Of a DNA stretch of 36,238 nucleotides, positions 35,559-36,238 are shown in pieces. Within the stretch, counting starts at the first letter, position 1, and every line of letters starts with the position of its first letter. The stretch is taken from the NCBI GenBank assembly GCA_945893075.1, contig CAMDDX010000030.1:1-36238 (forward strand), in the 5' to 3' direction. This stretch comes from Planctomyces sp. SH-PL62 (GTDB lineage Bacteria > Planctomycetota > Planctomycetia > Planctomycetales > Planctomycetaceae). The translations under genes and the position numbers were made by a program. The notes beneath the pieces were generated by a model that saw nothing but the letters and a program-made list of their open reading frames with translations, had not been told where the DNA came from and did not search any database.

Positions 35559-36238
35559 ATGAGTTTCCCGATCGAACACCGCGCGCCGCTTCCCTCGAAT
35601 CCGGAATTGTCCGTCATCGTCACGACGTTGAATGAAGAGGTCACGATCGCGCTTTGTTTGCGGCGAATTCTGGCAGTCTTCCCCCAAGGAATGGAAATCC
35701 TGGTCGTCGATGGCGGTCATGATGACACCGGACGCATCGTGCGGGAGTTGGCTCAATCGTGTGCGGCGATCCGTTACATTCCGAATCCCAACGATCGCGG
35801 CAAAGGCCATGCGATGCATGTGGGGCTGGCAGCCGCTCAGGGAAAGTTCATCGCTCAGATCGATGCGGACCTGCAGTTTCTGCCCGAGGAACTTCCGCTG
35901 ATTTTAGAACCGCTTCGACAAGACCAGGCCGACCTTGTCTTGGGGAGCCGCTTTGCGTCCGGAGCCAAACGTTTGCCCGGCAGTACTCCGGTGGTGCGAA
36001 CCCTTGGGAACTGGGTCACCAGCCACTACGCATCGGCGCTGTTCGGCTGCCGGATGACCGATGTATTGGCCGGCATGAAAGCCTGGAAACGAATCGTGAC
36101 CGAGCGTGTGCGGCTGGTTGCCGAGAATTGTTCCTACGATGCGGAATTGCCCGCGAAGGCTGTGCGAGCAGGCTTTCGCGTCATCGATGTTCCGATCACG
36201 ACCGACGCTCGGCAAGGAGGCGTGTCGGCCATCCATGT
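35559..36238 (+). CDS. Glycosyltransferase family 2 (dolichol-phosphate mannosyltransferase-like), 3'-truncated by the window
   Basis: Manual translation: MSFPIEHRAPLPSNPELSVIVTTLNEEVTIALCLRRILAVFPQGMEILVVDGGHDDTGRIVRELAQ...GKGHAMHVGLAAAQGKFIAQIDADLQFLPEELPLILEPL. Not in the ORF track because no stop lies within the window. Confidence 0.9.
   Translation, partial: MSFPIEHRAPLPSNPELSVIVTTLNEEVTIALCLRRILAVFPQGMEILVVDGGHDDTGRIVRELAQSCAAIRYIPNPNDRGKGHAMHVGLAAAQGKFIAQIDADLQFLPEELPLILEPLRQDQADLVLGSRFASGAKRLPGSTPVVRTLGNWVTSHYASALFGCRMTDVLAGMKAWKRIVTERVRLVAENCSYDAELPAKAVRAGFRVIDVPITTDARQGGVSAIH

Noticed and set aside
34347-35819. 490-aa minus-strand ORF opposite the multiheme cytochrome
   Set aside because: Shadow ORF; the CXXCH motifs on the plus strand identify the true coding strand.

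Overview
The window looks like a chromosomal segment of a planctomycete-type bacterium. That assignment is an inference from gene content: DUF1501 protein, formylmethanofuran dehydrogenase subunit A, VCBS and PQQ beta-propeller proteins, and multiheme c-type cytochrome with TPRs. I support 27 coding regions, two of them cut by the window edges. The last one, a GT2 glycosyltransferase at 35559 to the end, is missing from the supplied ORF track because it has no stop inside the window. I found no rRNA, tRNA, CRISPR array, integrase or transposase. Two things stand out. (1) The gene junctions hold an unusual density of long, near-perfect inverted repeats (about 14 loci; seven have perfect arms of 23-35 bp). 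Most have unrelated arm sequences. Two lie in frame inside conserved coding regions, one lies inside the N-terminal extension of a cytochrome, and one supplies a stop codon. (2) A locus at about 21.2-36.2 kb combines an SGNH hydrolase, a TMTC-like TPR membrane protein, three alkaline-phosphatase-superfamily enzymes (the 'sulfatase' lacks the CxPxR formylglycine motif), a 63-aa RHH-like protein coupled to a membrane protein, a sulfotransferase-like P-loop protein, a seven-CXXCH cytochrome with TPRs, and a GT2. It is a candidate uncharacterised cell-surface modification system. No database search was run; family names come from reading the translations.
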